Counted from the stretch's first letter, positions 24,524-33,627 are shown. The stretch: 47,652 nt of DNA from Candidatus Bacteroides merdipullorum (GCA_019116045.1 DXCK01000062.1:1-47652), one strand, 5' to 3'. Program-made: numbers and translations. The notes: generated by a model from the letters alone, not told the origin.

Positions 24524-26131
24524 TTAGAGCTTCGGACCGGCAGCTACGAGAGCCTTGCCTGCTTCGTTGCCTTCGAACTTGGTGAAGTTCTTGATGAAGC
24601 GTCCGGCCAGGTCTTTTGCCTTCTCCTCCCACTTGCAAGCGCAATCGTACGTGTCGCGCGGGTCGAGGATTTTCGGGTCAACGCCCGGCAGTTCGGTGGG
24701 CACTACGAAGTCGAAGAACGGGATGGTCTTCGTCGGAGCCTTGTCGATAGAACCGTCCAGGATAGCGTCGATGATGCCGCGCGTGTCGCGGATGGAGATG
24801 CGCTTGCCTGTTCCGTTCCAGCCGGTGTTCACCAGGTATGCCTTGGCGCCGACTTTTTCCATCTTCTTAACCAGCTCTTCGGCATACTTCGTCGGGTGCA
24901 GGCTCAGGAAGGCTGCGCCGAAGCAAGCGGAGAAGGTGGGAGTGGGCTCGGTGATGCCGCGCTCTGTGCCGGCCAGCTTAGCGGTGAAGCCGGACAGGAA
25001 GTAGTACTTGGCCTGTTCTGCGCTCAGGATAGATACGGGAGGCAGTACGCCGAAGGCGTCGGCAGACAGGAAGATTACTTGGTGAGCGTGAGGACCTTTG
25101 GATACGGGCTTCACGATGTTGTTGATGTGGTAGATGGGGTAAGAGACGCGCGTGTTCTCCGTCACGCTCTTGTCCGCAAAGTCAATCTTTCCGTTGGCAT
25201 CCACCGTAACGTTCTCCAGCAGGGCGTCGCGCTTGATGGCGTTGTAGATATCGGGTTCGCTTTCTTTGTCGAGGTTGATGACCTTGGCATAGCAGCCGCC
25301 TTCGTAGTTGAACACGCCTTCGTCGTCCCAGCCGTGTTCGTCGTCGCCGATGAGCAGGCGTTTCGGGTCGGTGGACAGTGTAGTCTTACCTGTGCCGGAC
25401 AGGCCGAAGAAGATGGCCGTGTCGGTGCCTTCCATGTTGGTGTTGGCCGAGCAGTGCATGGAGGCGATGCCGCGCAGCGGGTTCAGGTAGTTCATGATGG
25501 AGAAGATACCTTTCTTCATCTCGCCGCCGTACCAGGTGTTCAGGATGACCTGTTCGTTGGTCTTCAGGTTGAACACGGTAGCTGTCTCGGAGTTGAGGCC
25601 CAGTTCCTTGTAGTTGTCAACCTTTGCCTTGGCAGCGTTGAAGGATACGAAGTCGGGTTCGCCGTAGTTGGCCAGTTCTTCCTCGGTGGGGCGGATGAAC
25701 ATGTTCTTCACGAAGTGTGCTTGCCAAGCCACTTCCATGATGAAGCGCACTTTCAGGCGGGTTGCGGGGTTAGCGCCGCAGAATGTGTCCATAACGAACA
25801 GGCGCTTGCCGCTCAGTTGCTTAACGGCTTTTGCCTTCAGGTCGGCCCAAGCTTCTTCGGAGCAGGGCTTGTTGTCGTTCTTATATTCATCGCTGGTCCA
25901 CCATACGGTGTCTTTGCTGGCTTCGTTGTAAACAAAGAATTTGTCTTTGGGCGAACGACCTGTGTAGATACCGGTCATTACGTTCACTGCACCGAGTTCG
26001 GTTACTTGACCTTTTTCGTAGCCTTCCAGGCCGGCTTTGGTCTCTTCTTCAAACAAAACTTCGTAAGACGGGTTGTGAAGGATTTCCTTGACGTCTACGA
26101 TACCATACTTGCTTAAATCTAAATTAGCCAT
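24524..26131 (-). CDS. pckA: Phosphoenolpyruvate carboxykinase (ATP)
   Basis: 535 residues, the standard length. It interconverts oxaloacetate and ATP with PEP, CO2 and ADP. In Bacteroides it works in the carboxylating direction during succinate fermentation. Key motifs: [24 protein letters not shown] (P-loop), the metal- and oxaloacetate-binding stretches around HHGW-like [21 protein letters not shown], and DNGK-like [10 protein letters not shown]. Codon use is strongly biased, as expected for a highly expressed gene. The transcript has a leader of about 155 bases. Confidence 0.97.
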   Translation of the reverse strand: MANLDLSKYGIVDVKEILHNPSYEVLFEEETKAGLEGYEKGQVTELGAVNVMTGIYTGRSPKDKFFVYNEASKDTVWWTSDEYKNDNKPCSEEAWADLKAKAVKQLSGKRLFVMDTFCGANPATRLKVRFIMEVAWQAHFVKNMFIRPTEEELANYGEPDFVSFNAAKAKVDNYKELGLNSETATVFNLKTNEQVILNTWYGGEMKKGIFSIMNYLNPLRGIASMHCSANTNMEGTDTAIFFGLSGTGKTTLSTDPKRLLIGDDEHGWDDEGVFNYEGGCYAKVINLDKESEPDIYNAIKRDALLENVTVDANGKIDFADKSVTENTRVSYPIYHINNIVKPVSKGPHAHQVIFLSADAFGVLPPVSILSAEQAKYYFLSGFTAKLAGTERGITEPTPTFSACFGAAFLSLHPTKYAEELVKKMEKVGAKAYLVNTGWNGTGKRISIRDTRGIIDAILDGSIDKAPTKTIPFFDFVVPTELPGVDPKILDPRDTYDCACKWEEKAKDLAGRFIKNFTKFEGNEAGKALVAAGPKL

Positions 26132-26288
26132 TTTCTTTAAGTTATTAAATTGGTACTTTGGTTTATTATCTGTGTTTCTTTCCGTTTCGGGCGGGGGTTG
26201 CTTCTGCTTCGGAGGGGAGTTCCCCCGTGTTCGGAGGGGGCTTGCTTCTTCCTCGGGAGAGATTTTCCTGCCCTTCGGTTTTCGCCTG
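26132..26288 (-). promoter_or_regulatory. Long structured leader of pckA
   Basis: The pckA promoter lies 158 bases above the ATG. In the transcript the leader has two CCCCTCCGAA units, which sit with a GGGGG run so that CCCCC...GGGGG hairpins can form (around 26190-26250), followed by an A-rich stretch next to the start codon. It matches no riboswitch class I know. No gene was seen between 26132 and 26430. Confidence 0.35.
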
Positions 26289-26318
26289 CAAAGGTAATAT
26301 TTTTCTGCTTGCGGGCAA
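26289..26318 (-). promoter_or_regulatory. pckA promoter
   Basis: Minus-strand TTG (26318-26316), 19 bases, TACCTTTG (26296-26289): full consensus. Confidence 0.8.
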
Positions 26319-26430
26319 CCGGATTAGGGAAATTTTTCTTTAATCGGGAGCACTTTTATACATCGGTAACACTATCTGCAAAGTGAATATGGCAATTCGG
26401 GGGGATGCGGTGCCGTGTCGGGCGCCGTAT

Positions 26431-26637
26431 TCACTCGGGTTGGTATTCCAGCAGGTCGCCCGGCTGGCAGTCGAGCACTTTGCAGATGGCTTCCAGTGTG
26501 GAGAAGCGTATGGCCTTCGCCTTCCCCGTCTTGAGGATGGAGAGGTTGGCGGGCGTGATGTCGATGCGCTCGGCCAGTTCGCCCAGCGTTATCTTGCGCC
26601 GCGCCATCATGATGTCAAGGTTTACTACTATCGGCAT
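26431..26637 (-). CDS. Small XRE-family helix-turn-helix regulator
   Basis: 68 residues from MPIVVNLD at 26637, 26 bases after the DUF2975 gene. One Cro/CI-type domain: IMMARRKITLGELAERID, ITPANLSILKTGKAKAIRF, LEAICKVLDCQPGDLLEY. This is the small XRE type usually encoded beside DUF2975 membrane proteins. It probably represses its own operon; palindromes that could be its operators lie above the operon promoter (28404-28463). It is the last gene of the operon. Confidence 0.88.
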   Translation of the reverse strand: MPIVVNLDIMMARRKITLGELAERIDITPANLSILKTGKAKAIRFSTLEAICKVLDCQPGDLLEYQPE

Positions 26638-26663
26638 GTCTCTTTCTTCCTTTCCTTGTTTGG

Positions 26664-27350
26664 TCAGATGGTCAAGTCTTGTTCTTCCTTCATCCGGAGG
26701 CCGATGGCGAAGACCTCGCCTACGATGAGGGCGCACAGGCCCAGCAGGAGGCTGATGCGGTCGACGGTGTCGGTCATGGTCAGCTTGTAGTGGGGGAGGG
26801 ACAGGGCGTCGCGCAACGCTTGCAGTTCAATCCACTCCGACAGCCAGGCGCAGGCGAAGGCCGCCACCAGCAGCACGCCCAGGCGGCGCAGGCGCCGGAC
26901 GTTGCGCCAGGTGAAGATGTCGGAACGGTTGATGGAGATGACCAGGCGGATGAACACCACCAGGGCCCAGATGTTGGCGATGAGGACGAGCAGCCCCAGC
27001 AGGCCGCGCGTCCACGGGCTGCCCGCCTCGACGCTGACTGTCAGGCTGGCGTAGGCGGCGGGGATGTAGCTGTGGGTGCGCTCGTTGTAGACCGAGTCGG
27101 GCAGCATGTCGCCTTTCCATCCGCTCAGCATCGGGGGCAGGAGCGAGATGTACTTCGTGTGCTGCATCACGCGCAGTTGTTCGGGCATCGGCTCGCCCGT
27201 TTCTTTCGCCTTCTCCTCGGCCTCGGCGTAGTTCCACCCCTGGCGGAAGCCCTCGGCGGCGCCCCTGGCCATATAGTAGCCGGTCTCCACCACCGACCAG
27301 CCCAGGACGAGCAGGACGATGGCACACAGCAGGTTCAGTCTTTTCTTCAT
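26664..27350 (-). CDS. DUF2975 family membrane protein
   Basis: 228 residues with four likely transmembrane segments: about 5-25, 110-135, 155-175 and 195-218. The loop between the first two is long (about 80 residues) and probably outside the cytosol. The sequence INRSDIFTWRNVRRLRRLG between segments 2 and 3 is the typical DUF2975 signature. These proteins pair with small XRE regulators, as here, and may sense or sequester them at the membrane. The role is unproven. It follows the CPBP protease gene after 24 bases. Confidence 0.85.
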   Translation of the reverse strand: MKKRLNLLCAIVLLVLGWSVVETGYYMARGAAEGFRQGWNYAEAEEKAKETGEPMPEQLRVMQHTKYISLLPPMLSGWKGDMLPDSVYNERTHSYIPAAYASLTVSVEAGSPWTRGLLGLLVLIANIWALVVFIRLVISINRSDIFTWRNVRRLRRLGVLLVAAFACAWLSEWIELQALRDALSLPHYKLTMTDTVDRISLLLGLCALIVGEVFAIGLRMKEEQDLTI

Positions 27351-27374
27351 GTTCAGTGTTTTGTTTACGTGAGT

Positions 27375-28190
27375 TCAATCCGTTGTCTTATTCGTTTCTT
27401 TCGTCGCAGGCAGCCATCCCGCTTCGCCCGTGGCCGGGTATCGGCTGAGCCGCCACAGCGCCAGGAGGAACAGCGCGGCGGCCCCGCAGAGCACGGCGGT
27501 GTGCACGTCTGCGCCCCACAGCTCGCGCAGGGTCTCGACGTCGGGGTATTGCAGCGAGAGCCACGTCGACAGGCCGTTGTTCAGCACGTGGAACACGATG
27601 CAGGGCACCACGCTCCGCGTCCGCCAATACATCCACCCGAGGAGCAGCCCCAGCATGAAGGCGAAGACCGTCTGCACGGGGTTGAAATGAGCCAGGCCGA
27701 AGAGGAAGGCGGAGAGGACGATGGCCACGCCCGGGCGGTAGCGGCGCAGCAGTTCGCGCGTGATGGCGCCGCGGTAGACCAGTTCCTCTACTATGGGCCC
27801 CAAGAGGCTGATGAACAGGATGCCGCCCCAGTTGTCCCGCATCGAGTCGAAGGCATCTCCTATCCAGTCGGGCAGGAAGCTCAGGAAGCCCATCACCCAT
27901 TCCATGATGACGTACACACCGAGCAGCAGCAGGACGGTCCACCCCAGGTAGCCCGCCGAGGTGGGCGCGTATTGGCGGTAGTCGTCCAAGTAACGTTGCT
28001 TCCACAGATACCACACGGTGAAGAACATCGCCAGCAGCGAGGCCGGCACCAGTGTCGCGTGGTCGGCGGCTTCGGCGTCCACCGTGCCCGTCGTGACAAA
28101 CTGCCACACCAATATCAGCGGCACTGCCGCCAGGCTGCCCAGTATTTGCAGCAGGGCAGCTACTAAGAATAGTTTAATGCTTGCTTTCAT
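27375..28190 (-). CDS. CPBP-family intramembrane glutamic protease
   Basis: 271 residues, about eight hydrophobic segments. The CPBP (Abi/CAAX) catalytic motifs are complete: E135-E136-LVYR140 (EExxxR), LAHFN with H168, and HVLNN with H201 and Asn204. CPBP proteases cut within the membrane. In bacteria some mature or protect against peptides such as bacteriocins, and some process signalling peptides. A gene for a 29-residue hydrophobic peptide lies 36 bases upstream in the same operon, which could be a substrate or cofactor. That link is inference. Confidence 0.88.
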   Translation of the reverse strand: MKASIKLFLVAALLQILGSLAAVPLILVWQFVTTGTVDAEAADHATLVPASLLAMFFTVWYLWKQRYLDDYRQYAPTSAGYLGWTVLLLLGVYVIMEWVMGFLSFLPDWIGDAFDSMRDNWGGILFISLLGPIVEELVYRGAITRELLRRYRPGVAIVLSAFLFGLAHFNPVQTVFAFMLGLLLGWMYWRTRSVVPCIVFHVLNNGLSTWLSLQYPDVETLRELWGADVHTAVLCGAAALFLLALWRLSRYPATGEAGWLPATKETNKTTD

Positions 28191-28226
28191 TGTTCCTATG
28201 TATGAATGTTTCGTCCGGCTCTTCCT

Positions 28227-28316
28227 TCAGGCGGGGATGGCCAGACCAATCAGTAAACTCATCACTACGGAGAGTGAGACGACCAGCAGCGTGATGCTTA
28301 AAAATGCTCTTTTCAT
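28227..28316 (-). CDS. 29-residue hydrophobic peptide
   Basis: Reading ATG at 28316 to TGA at 28227 gives MKRAFLSITLLVVSL... ending GLAIPA: a basic start (KR) and one membrane-spanning stretch. It is placed 69 bases downstream of the operon's -7 box, before the CPBP protease gene, with the usual start spacing. It could be a small membrane protein, a leader peptide, or a peptide processed by the CPBP protease. With only 29 codons, chance cannot be excluded. The coherent hydrophobic profile and its position between promoter and CPBP gene argue for it. Confidence 0.5.
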   Translation of the reverse strand: MKRAFLSITLLVVSLSVVMSLLIGLAIPA

Positions 28317-28385
28317 AACCGAATCCTTTTGATGTTTCCATTTCGTTCGCGTGGTCTGCGCGCCGGCCGTGCGGCATCCACGCTG

Positions 28386-28416
28386 CAAAGAAACGACAAG
28401 TTTTTGATACTATCAA
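28386..28416 (-). promoter_or_regulatory. Promoter of the peptide/CPBP/DUF2975/XRE operon with overlapping palindrome
   Basis: Minus-strand TTG (28416-28414), 20 bases, TTTCTTTG (28393-28386; one mismatch from consensus). The palindrome TTGATA-C-TATCAA (28404-28416) covers the -33 element. Confidence 0.6.
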
Positions 28417-28431
28417 GAAAAGCGGCAATTT

Positions 28432-28463
28432 TTTATCGAAAAACGATAAATTTCTTTCGAAAG
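28432..28463. promoter_or_regulatory. Palindrome array upstream of the XRE operon promoter
   Basis: TTTATCG-AAAAA-CGATAAA (28432-28450) and CTTTCGAAAG (28454-28463) follow each other, with another TCGATAAAAG just beyond. Together with the TTGATA-C-TATCAA palindrome they look like a set of operator sites, probably for the XRE regulator of the operon. Confidence 0.5.
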
Positions 28464-28580
28464 TCGATAAAAGTCCGGTTGGGAATCGGTTCTTCTCCTT
28501 CCGCGCGCCTCTTCCTGTCCGGAGCGGGCGCGGCTGGTGTGCGGAGGGACGGCCGCCGTTGTCCGGACGGGCGGCGGCAC

Positions 28581-28642
28581 AAAAAAGACGCAGACCGAGC
28601 CAGGTTTGCGGCGGGGAGCCACACTGCTGCTCTGTCTGCGTC
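28581..28642 (-). terminator. asd terminator
   Basis: On the minus strand GACGCAGAC-AGAGC pairs with GCTCG-GTCTGCGTC and is followed by TTTTTT. A clear intrinsic terminator 22 bases after the asd stop. Confidence 0.85.
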
Positions 28643-28663
28643 GGGGGGACGGGGGATGTATGA

Positions 28664-29671
28664 TTAAATGTCGCCTTCGCGAACGAGGTATTCCGCAATC
28701 TGCACGGCGTTCAGCGCCGCGCCTTTCTTGATTTGGTCGCCCACAATCCAGAACGTCAGTCCGTTGTCGTTGGCCAGGTCGCGGCGGATGCGGCCCACGT
28801 AGACGGGGTCTTTGCCGGCCAGGAACAGGGGCATCGGATACTCCTTCTCCGCCGGGTTGTCCATCAGCACGAGGCCTTCGCCCTTGGAGAACGCTTCGCG
28901 GGCTTCTTCCACCGAGATGGGGCGCTCGGTCTCCACCCAGATGCTCTCCGAGTGCGAGCGCAGGGCGGGCACGCGCACGCAGGTGGCGCTGACGCGCACG
29001 TCGCTGTGCATGATTTTGCGCGTTTCGTTAAACATCTTCATCTCTTCCTTCGTATAGCCGTTGTCGGTGAACACGTCTATCTGCGGAATCAGGTTGAAGG
29101 CCAGTTGGTAAGCGAATTTCTCGACCTTCACTGGCTCGCCGGCCAGCACTTGGCGGTACTGGTCGTACAGCTCTTGCATGGCGGCAGCACCGGCGCCGCT
29201 GGCAGCCTGGTAGGTCGACACGTGCACGCGCCGGATGTGGCTCAGGCCCTCGATGGCTTTCAGCGCCACCACCATCTGGATGGTCGTGCAGTTGGGGTTG
29301 GCGATGATGCCGCGCGGGCGCACTTTGGCGTCCGGTGCGTTCACCTCGGGCACGACCAGGGGCACGTCGTCGTCCATGCGGAAAGCGCTGGAGTTGTCAA
29401 TCATCACCGCGCCGAAGCGGGTGATGTCCTCGGCATATTCTTTGGAAGTGCCGGCTCCGGCCGACGTGAAGGCGATGTCCACGCCGCGGAAGTCGTCGTT
29501 GTGTTGCAGGAGTTTCACTTCGATGTCCTTACCACGGAACGTGTATTTCGTCCCCGCGCTGCGCGGCGAACCAAAAAGGACGAGTTCGTCCAACGGAAAA
29601 TTCCTTTCGTCAAGCACCCGCAGGAACTCCTGTCCCACGGCGCCGCTTGCTCCCACAATCGCTACTTTCAT
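28664..29671 (-). CDS. asd: Aspartate-semialdehyde dehydrogenase
   Basis: 335 residues. It reduces aspartyl phosphate to aspartate semialdehyde with NADPH, a branch point to lysine/diaminopimelate, threonine and methionine. The nucleotide-binding [10 protein letters not shown] is at residues 7-16, and the catalytic cysteine is C128 in [17 protein letters not shown] and the HSESIWVE region fit the family. Monocistronic: it has a promoter box (29745-29752) and a strong terminator. Confidence 0.96.
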   Translation of the reverse strand: MKVAIVGASGAVGQEFLRVLDERNFPLDELVLFGSPRSAGTKYTFRGKDIEVKLLQHNDDFRGVDIAFTSAGAGTSKEYAEDITRFGAVMIDNSSAFRMDDDVPLVVPEVNAPDAKVRPRGIIANPNCTTIQMVVALKAIEGLSHIRRVHVSTYQAASGAGAAAMQELYDQYRQVLAGEPVKVEKFAYQLAFNLIPQIDVFTDNGYTKEEMKMFNETRKIMHSDVRVSATCVRVPALRSHSESIWVETERPISVEEAREAFSKGEGLVLMDNPAEKEYPMPLFLAGKDPVYVGRIRRDLANDNGLTFWIVGDQIKKGAALNAVQIAEYLVREGDI

Positions 29672-29744
29672 CTTTCTTCTTCTTTCTTTTGTTGAGGTTT
29701 GACATTAATAAGTTCACGCGGAAGGCTTCGCGCCTTTCCGGCTG

Positions 29745-29752
29745 CAAATGTA
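29745..29752 (-). promoter_or_regulatory. asd promoter -7 box
   Basis: Minus-strand TACATTTG, exact TAnnTTTG, 73 bases upstream of the asd ATG. It is back to back with the promoter of the CPA2 antiporter gene. Confidence 0.55.
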
Positions 29753-29773
29753 TAACAAAATGCGCTACGTCGG

Positions 29774-29804
29774 TTTGCCGAATGAAAAGTTTTTCGTTAT
29801 TTTG
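29774..29804 (+). promoter_or_regulatory. CPA2 antiporter promoter
   Basis: TTTG at 29774-29777, 19 bases, TTATTTTG at 29797-29804 (one mismatch), 29 bases before the ATG at 29834. Confidence 0.6.
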
Positions 29805-29833
29805 CAGTCTGAAACCCGAAAAACCGCCGCCCG

Positions 29834-31972
29834 ATGGACTTGTTTCACTTCAGCCTTCAGTTACCTGTCACCGACCCTACTTGGATTTTCCTGCTGGTGC
29901 TGCTCATCATCCTGTTTGCGCCCATCCTGCTGAACAAGCTGCGCATCCCGCACATCATCGGCATGATTCTGGCCGGGCTGGTCATCGGCGAGCACGGGTT
30001 CAACATCCTGGCCAGGGACAGCAGTTTCGAGCTGTTCGGCAAAGTGGGCGTCTACTACATTATGTTCCTGGCTGGCCTCGAAATGAACATGTCCGACTTC
30101 AAGAAGAACCGCGGCAAGGCAGTGATGCTCGGCCTCCTGGCTTTCGTTATCCCCATCGGCATAGGTCTCGTGACGAACATGCTCCTGCTGAAATACACCC
30201 TGCTGACCTCCGTACTGCTGGCCAGCATGTATGCCTCGCACACGCTCGTGGCCTACCCCATCGTTATCCGCTACGGCATTTCGCGGCAGCGCTCCGTCAG
30301 CATCGCGGTGGGCGGCACAGCCGTCACAGACACGCTCACACTGCTGGTGCTGGCCGTCATCAGCGGACTGTTCCGGGGCGAGGGAGGCGGATGGTTCTGG
30401 CTTTGGCTGGTGCTGAAGGTCGTCGTGCTCGGCGTGGGCATCATGTACCTCTTCCCGCGCATCGCCCGTTGGTTCTTCCGCAGGTACGACGACAACGTCA
30501 TGCAGTTCATCTTCGTCCTCGCCCTGGTGTTCCTCGGTGCGGGGCTGATGGAGTTCATCGGCATGGAAGGCATCCTCGGTGCCTTCCTCGTGGGCCTGGT
30601 CCTGAACCGCCTCATCCCCCACGTCTCCCCGCTGATGGGACACCTGGAGTTCGTGGGCAACGCGCTCTTCATCCCTTACTTCCTTATCGGCGTCGGGATG
30701 CTGATAGACATACACGTCATCTTCGGCGGGGGCGATGCGCTGAAGGTGGCCGCTGTCATGATACTGGTGGCACTGACGGGCAAGTGGATAGCCTCGTGGC
30801 TGACGCAGAAAATCTACCGCATGTCCGTACTGGAACGCGAGCTGATGTTCGGACTGAGCAACGCCCAGGCGGCTGCCACGCTGGCCGCCGTCCTGGTGGG
30901 CTATAACCTCATCCAGCCCAACGGCGAACGCCTGCTGAACGAAGACGTGCTCAACGGTACCGTGCTGCTCATCCTTGTCACGTGCGTCGTCAGTTCGTTC
31001 ACCACGGAGCGGGCAGCGCGCAAAATCGCCATGGGCGAGGCGCATCCCGAAGAGGAAGACCCTTCGCGCCTGCCCGAGAAAATTCTCATCCCCGTGGCCA
31101 ATCCCGCCACCATTGACTACCTGATGTGCCTCTCCCTGCTCATACGCGACCCCAAACAGAAGGACAACCTCGTGGCCCTGAACGTCATCAACGACCACAA
31201 CGACTCCGACCGCCTCGAGCAGCAGGGCAAACGCTACCTGGAACGGGCGGCCAAGACGGCTGCCGCCGCAGGATTGTCGCTGCGCTGCATCAGCCGCTAC
31301 GACCTCAACATTGCCGCGGGCATCATCCACACCGCACGAGAGTATGACGTGACAGACGTCATCATCGGCCTCCACTATAAGGTGAACCTCGTGGACTCTT
31401 ACTTCGGAAAACTGACCGAAAGCTTGCTGAAGGGCCTGCACCGGGAGGTGATGGTGGCCCGCTTCCTCATCCCGCTGAACACGCTGCGGCGCATCATCGT
31501 GGCCGTCCCGCCCAAGGCGGAATACGAGGCGGGTTTCCAGAAATGGGTGGAACACTTCTGCCGCATGGGCGCTTCGCTGAACTGCCGCGTCCACTTCTTT
31601 GCCAACGAACAGACCTCTGCCTTGCTGCAAGCCCTCGTGAAGAAGAAGCACACCGGCACGATGGCGGAGTTTTCGCGCCTGGACAGTTGGGACGACCTGC
31701 TTCTGCTGACCGGCCAGGTCAACTACGACCATCTGCTTGTGGTGGTCACTGCCCGACGGGGCTCCATCTCTTACGACAGCGCGTTCGAGAAGCTGCCCGG
31801 ACAGTTGGGGAAATACTTCACCAACAACAGCGTCATCGTGCTCTATCCCGACCAGATTGGCGAACCGCAGGATGCCATCTCTTTCGCCAACCCGCAGGGC
31901 AACAACGAGAGCCAGCACTATGAGCAAGTGGGACGCTGGTTCTACAAGTGGTTCAAAAAAGAAGAAAACTAA
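29834..31972 (+). CDS. CPA2-type cation/proton antiporter with C-terminal UspA-like domains
   Basis: 712 residues. Residues 15-390 hold about 12 transmembrane helices of a Na+/H+ exchanger fold, with typical stretches NKLRIPHIIGMILAGLVIGE, GIEGILGAFLVGLVLN-like (MEGILGAFLVGLVLN) and FGLSNAQAAATLA. From about 415 the protein is soluble and has two alpha/beta parts that look like universal-stress-protein domains (KILIPVANPATIDYLMCLSL; RRIIVAVPPK). Probable role: K+ or Na+ export and pH balance, gated by ligand binding to the cytosolic part. Followed after four bases by tcdA, so probably co-transcribed. Confidence 0.88.
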   Translation: MDLFHFSLQLPVTDPTWIFLLVLLIILFAPILLNKLRIPHIIGMILAGLVIGEHGFNILARDSSFELFGKVGVYYIMFLAGLEMNMSDFKKNRGKAVMLGLLAFVIPIGIGLVTNMLLLKYTLLTSVLLASMYASHTLVAYPIVIRYGISRQRSVSIAVGGTAVTDTLTLLVLAVISGLFRGEGGGWFWLWLVLKVVVLGVGIMYLFPRIARWFFRRYDDNVMQFIFVLALVFLGAGLMEFIGMEGILGAFLVGLVLNRLIPHVSPLMGHLEFVGNALFIPYFLIGVGMLIDIHVIFGGGDALKVAAVMILVALTGKWIASWLTQKIYRMSVLERELMFGLSNAQAAATLAAVLVGYNLIQPNGERLLNEDVLNGTVLLILVTCVVSSFTTERAARKIAMGEAHPEEEDPSRLPEKILIPVANPATIDYLMCLSLLIRDPKQKDNLVALNVINDHNDSDRLEQQGKRYLERAAKTAAAAGLSLRCISRYDLNIAAGIIHTAREYDVTDVIIGLHYKVNLVDSYFGKLTESLLKGLHREVMVARFLIPLNTLRRIIVAVPPKAEYEAGFQKWVEHFCRMGASLNCRVHFFANEQTSALLQALVKKKHTGTMAEFSRLDSWDDLLLLTGQVNYDHLLVVVTARRGSISYDSAFEKLPGQLGKYFTNNSVIVLYPDQIGEPQDAISFANPQGNNESQHYEQVGRWFYKWFKKEEN

Positions 31973-31976
31973 CGTC

Positions 31977-32690
31977 ATGGAACAAGACTGGATGCAACGC
32001 ACGCGCCTCTTGCTGGGCGATGAAAAGATGGAACGCCTCTGCCGGGCGCACGTCCTGGTGGTGGGCGTGGGCGGCGTGGGCGCCTACGCGGCCGAGATGC
32101 TGTGCCGCGCCGGCGTGGGCCGCCTGACTCTGGTCGATGCCGACACCGTGCAACCCACCAACCTCAACCGACAACTGCCCGCCCTCCGTTCGACCCTGGG
32201 CCGGGCCAAGGCCGAGGTGCTGGCCGAGCGCTTCCGCGACATCAACCCCGACCTCCGTCTGGACGTCCGTCCTGTCTATTTGCAGGAAGACGACGTCCCC
32301 CCTCTGCTGGACGAGACGCAGCCGGACTTCGTGGTCGACGCCATCGACACCTTGGCGCCCAAGTGCCGCTTGATAGCCGAGGCTGTGCGCCGCAAGGTGC
32401 CCATCGTCTGTAGCATGGGAGCCGGGGCTAAGACGGACATCACGCAGGTGCGCTTCGCCGACGTGTGGGACACGTATCACTGCGGGCTGAGCAAGGCCGT
32501 CCGCACCAGGCTCCGCCGGATGGGCGTGCGGCACAAGGTGCCTGTCGTGTTCAGCACCGAGCAGGCGAACCCCGGCGCCGTCTGCACTGTAACAGGAGAG
32601 CGCAACAAGAAGAGCACGTGCGGCACTGTCAGTTACTTGCCGGCGGTGTTCGGGTGCTACCTGGCCGAGTATGTCATTCAGAGATTGTAA
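31977..32690 (+). CDS. tcdA: tRNA threonylcarbamoyladenosine dehydratase (TcdA/CsdL)
   Basis: 237 residues from MEQDWMQRTR at 31977. An E1-like ThiF fold: the dinucleotide loop VVGVGGVGAYAAE, then DADTVQPTNLNRQLPAL and DAIDTLAPKCRLI. It uses ATP to cyclise t6A37 of tRNAs to ct6A. CSMGAGAKTDITQVRFADV and STCGTVSYLPAVFG are family-typical. Start chosen four bases after the antiporter stop. The ABC ATPase gene follows after six bases. Confidence 0.9.
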   Translation: MEQDWMQRTRLLLGDEKMERLCRAHVLVVGVGGVGAYAAEMLCRAGVGRLTLVDADTVQPTNLNRQLPALRSTLGRAKAEVLAERFRDINPDLRLDVRPVYLQEDDVPPLLDETQPDFVVDAIDTLAPKCRLIAEAVRRKVPIVCSMGAGAKTDITQVRFADVWDTYHCGLSKAVRTRLRRMGVRHKVPVVFSTEQANPGAVCTVTGERNKKSTCGTVSYLPAVFGCYLAEYVIQRL

Positions 32691-32696
32691 GCGCGT

Positions 32697-33350
32697 ATGA
32701 TACAACTACGAGATATAACCAAGAGTTTCGGCTCCCTGCAAGTGCTGCGGGGCATCAGCCTGGACGTGGAGCGCGGCGAGGTGCTCAGCATCGTGGGCCC
32801 CAGCGGGGCGGGCAAGACCACGCTCCTGCAAATTATGGGGACGCTGGACCGGCCCGACACGGGGACGGTCACCATAGACGGCACGCAGGTGGAGCGTCTG
32901 GCCGAGCGCGAGCTGGCTGCCTTCCGCAACCGGCACATCGGCTTTGTCTTCCAGTTCCACCAACTGCTGCCGGAGTTTACGGCGTTGGAGAACGTGTTGA
33001 TTCCGGCGCTCATCGCCGGTCGTCCGCGTCGGGAGGCCACGCAGGCGGCGCGCGAGATGCTGGGCCTGCTGGGCCTGGCCGAGCGGGCGGAGCACAAACC
33101 CAATGAGTTGTCGGGCGGCGAGAAGCAGCGCGTGGCGGTGGCCCGTGCGTTGATAAACCGTCCGTCGGTGGTGTTGGCCGACGAGCCGTCGGGCAGCCTG
33201 GACACGCGACACAAGGAGGAGCTTCACCAACTGTTCTTCGACCTGCGCCGCGAGTTGGGGCAGACGTTCGTGATTGTCACGCACGACGAGGGCCTGGCGC
33301 GGATGACCGACCGCACCGTTCACTTGGTGGACGGGATGAAGGCCGGTTAA
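32697..33350 (+). CDS. ABC transporter ATP-binding protein, LolD/MacB type
   Basis: 217 residues. Walker [10 protein letters not shown] (34-42), Q-loop in [19 protein letters not shown], signature [15 protein letters not shown], Walker [11 protein letters not shown]-loop THDEG. The EF-type sequence around [12 protein letters not shown] is typical of the LolD/MacB/FtsE-like group, which works with FtsX-like membrane subunits to extract lipoproteins or drive efflux. No membrane subunit is encoded nearby, so the partner is elsewhere. The stop codon TAA is the first three bases of a 35-base repeat. Confidence 0.9.
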   Translation: MIQLRDITKSFGSLQVLRGISLDVERGEVLSIVGPSGAGKTTLLQIMGTLDRPDTGTVTIDGTQVERLAERELAAFRNRHIGFVFQFHQLLPEFTALENVLIPALIAGRPRREATQAAREMLGLLGLAERAEHKPNELSGGEKQRVAVARALINRPSVVLADEPSGSLDTRHKEELHQLFFDLRRELGQTFVIVTHDEGLARMTDRTVHLVDGMKAG

Positions 33351-33382
33351 ATGAAGAATGAAGAACGAAGAATGAAGAATTT
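33348..33382 (+). repeat. 35-base inverted repeat, left copy
   Basis: TAAATGAAGAATGAAGAACG... (35 bases). It is exactly the reverse complement of 33723-33757. It begins on the stop codon of the ABC gene. Confidence 0.9.
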
Positions 33383-33388
33383 CGTTCT

Positions 33389-33495
33389 CCTGTCTTGTCG
33401 AGCGGAGCGCAGCGTAGTCGAGACATCTTACTAAGTTTTTCTGTGCCTTTAGTGAGATCCTTCGACTTCGCTGCGCTCCGCTCAGGATGACAGGG
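33389..33495. repeat. 107-base palindromic repeat, copy 1
   Basis: The two ends are inverted: CCTGTCTTGTCGAGCGGAGC... against ...TCCGCTCAGGATGACAGG, giving a near-36-base stem around a loop TTACTAAGTTTTTCTGTGCC... The arm resembles a dispersed motif (CTTCGACTTCGCTGCGCTCC) that I recall seeing in intergenic DNA of several bacteria. Confidence 0.88.
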
Positions 33496-33520
33496 GGTGG
33501 AGGCGATGAGGATTCGTTTT

Positions 33521-33627
33521 CCTGTCCTGTCGAGCGGAGTGCAGCGTAGTCGAGACATCTTACTAAGTTTTTCTGTGCCTTTAGTGGGATCCTTCGACTT
33601 CGCTGCGCTCCGCTCAGGATGACAGGG
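33521..33627. repeat. 107-base palindromic repeat, copy 2
   Basis: Direct repeat of 33389-33495 with a 132-base period. I count three substitutions, so the duplication is recent or actively maintained. A degraded third right end (GCTCAGAATGATAGGGCGTG) follows at about 33656-33682. Confidence 0.88.

Noticed and set aside
26132..26288. A known riboswitch above pckA
   Set aside because: I recognise no known ligand-binding core; it is kept as an unassigned leader.
28174..28698. A 174-codon minus-strand frame across the peptide gene, the palindromes and the asd terminator
   Set aside because: It runs through a terminator, a promoter and palindromes and has no protein-like composition.
29861..32002. 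A 713-codon minus-strand frame opposite the CPA2 antiporter
   Set aside because: Antisense shadow: its composition (His, Gln, Asp, Val) and lack of motifs contrast with the antiporter on the other strand.
33389..33627. CRISPR-like direct repeats
   Set aside because: Only two long units, each internally palindromic, with a 25-base gap and no series of spacers; no cas genes.
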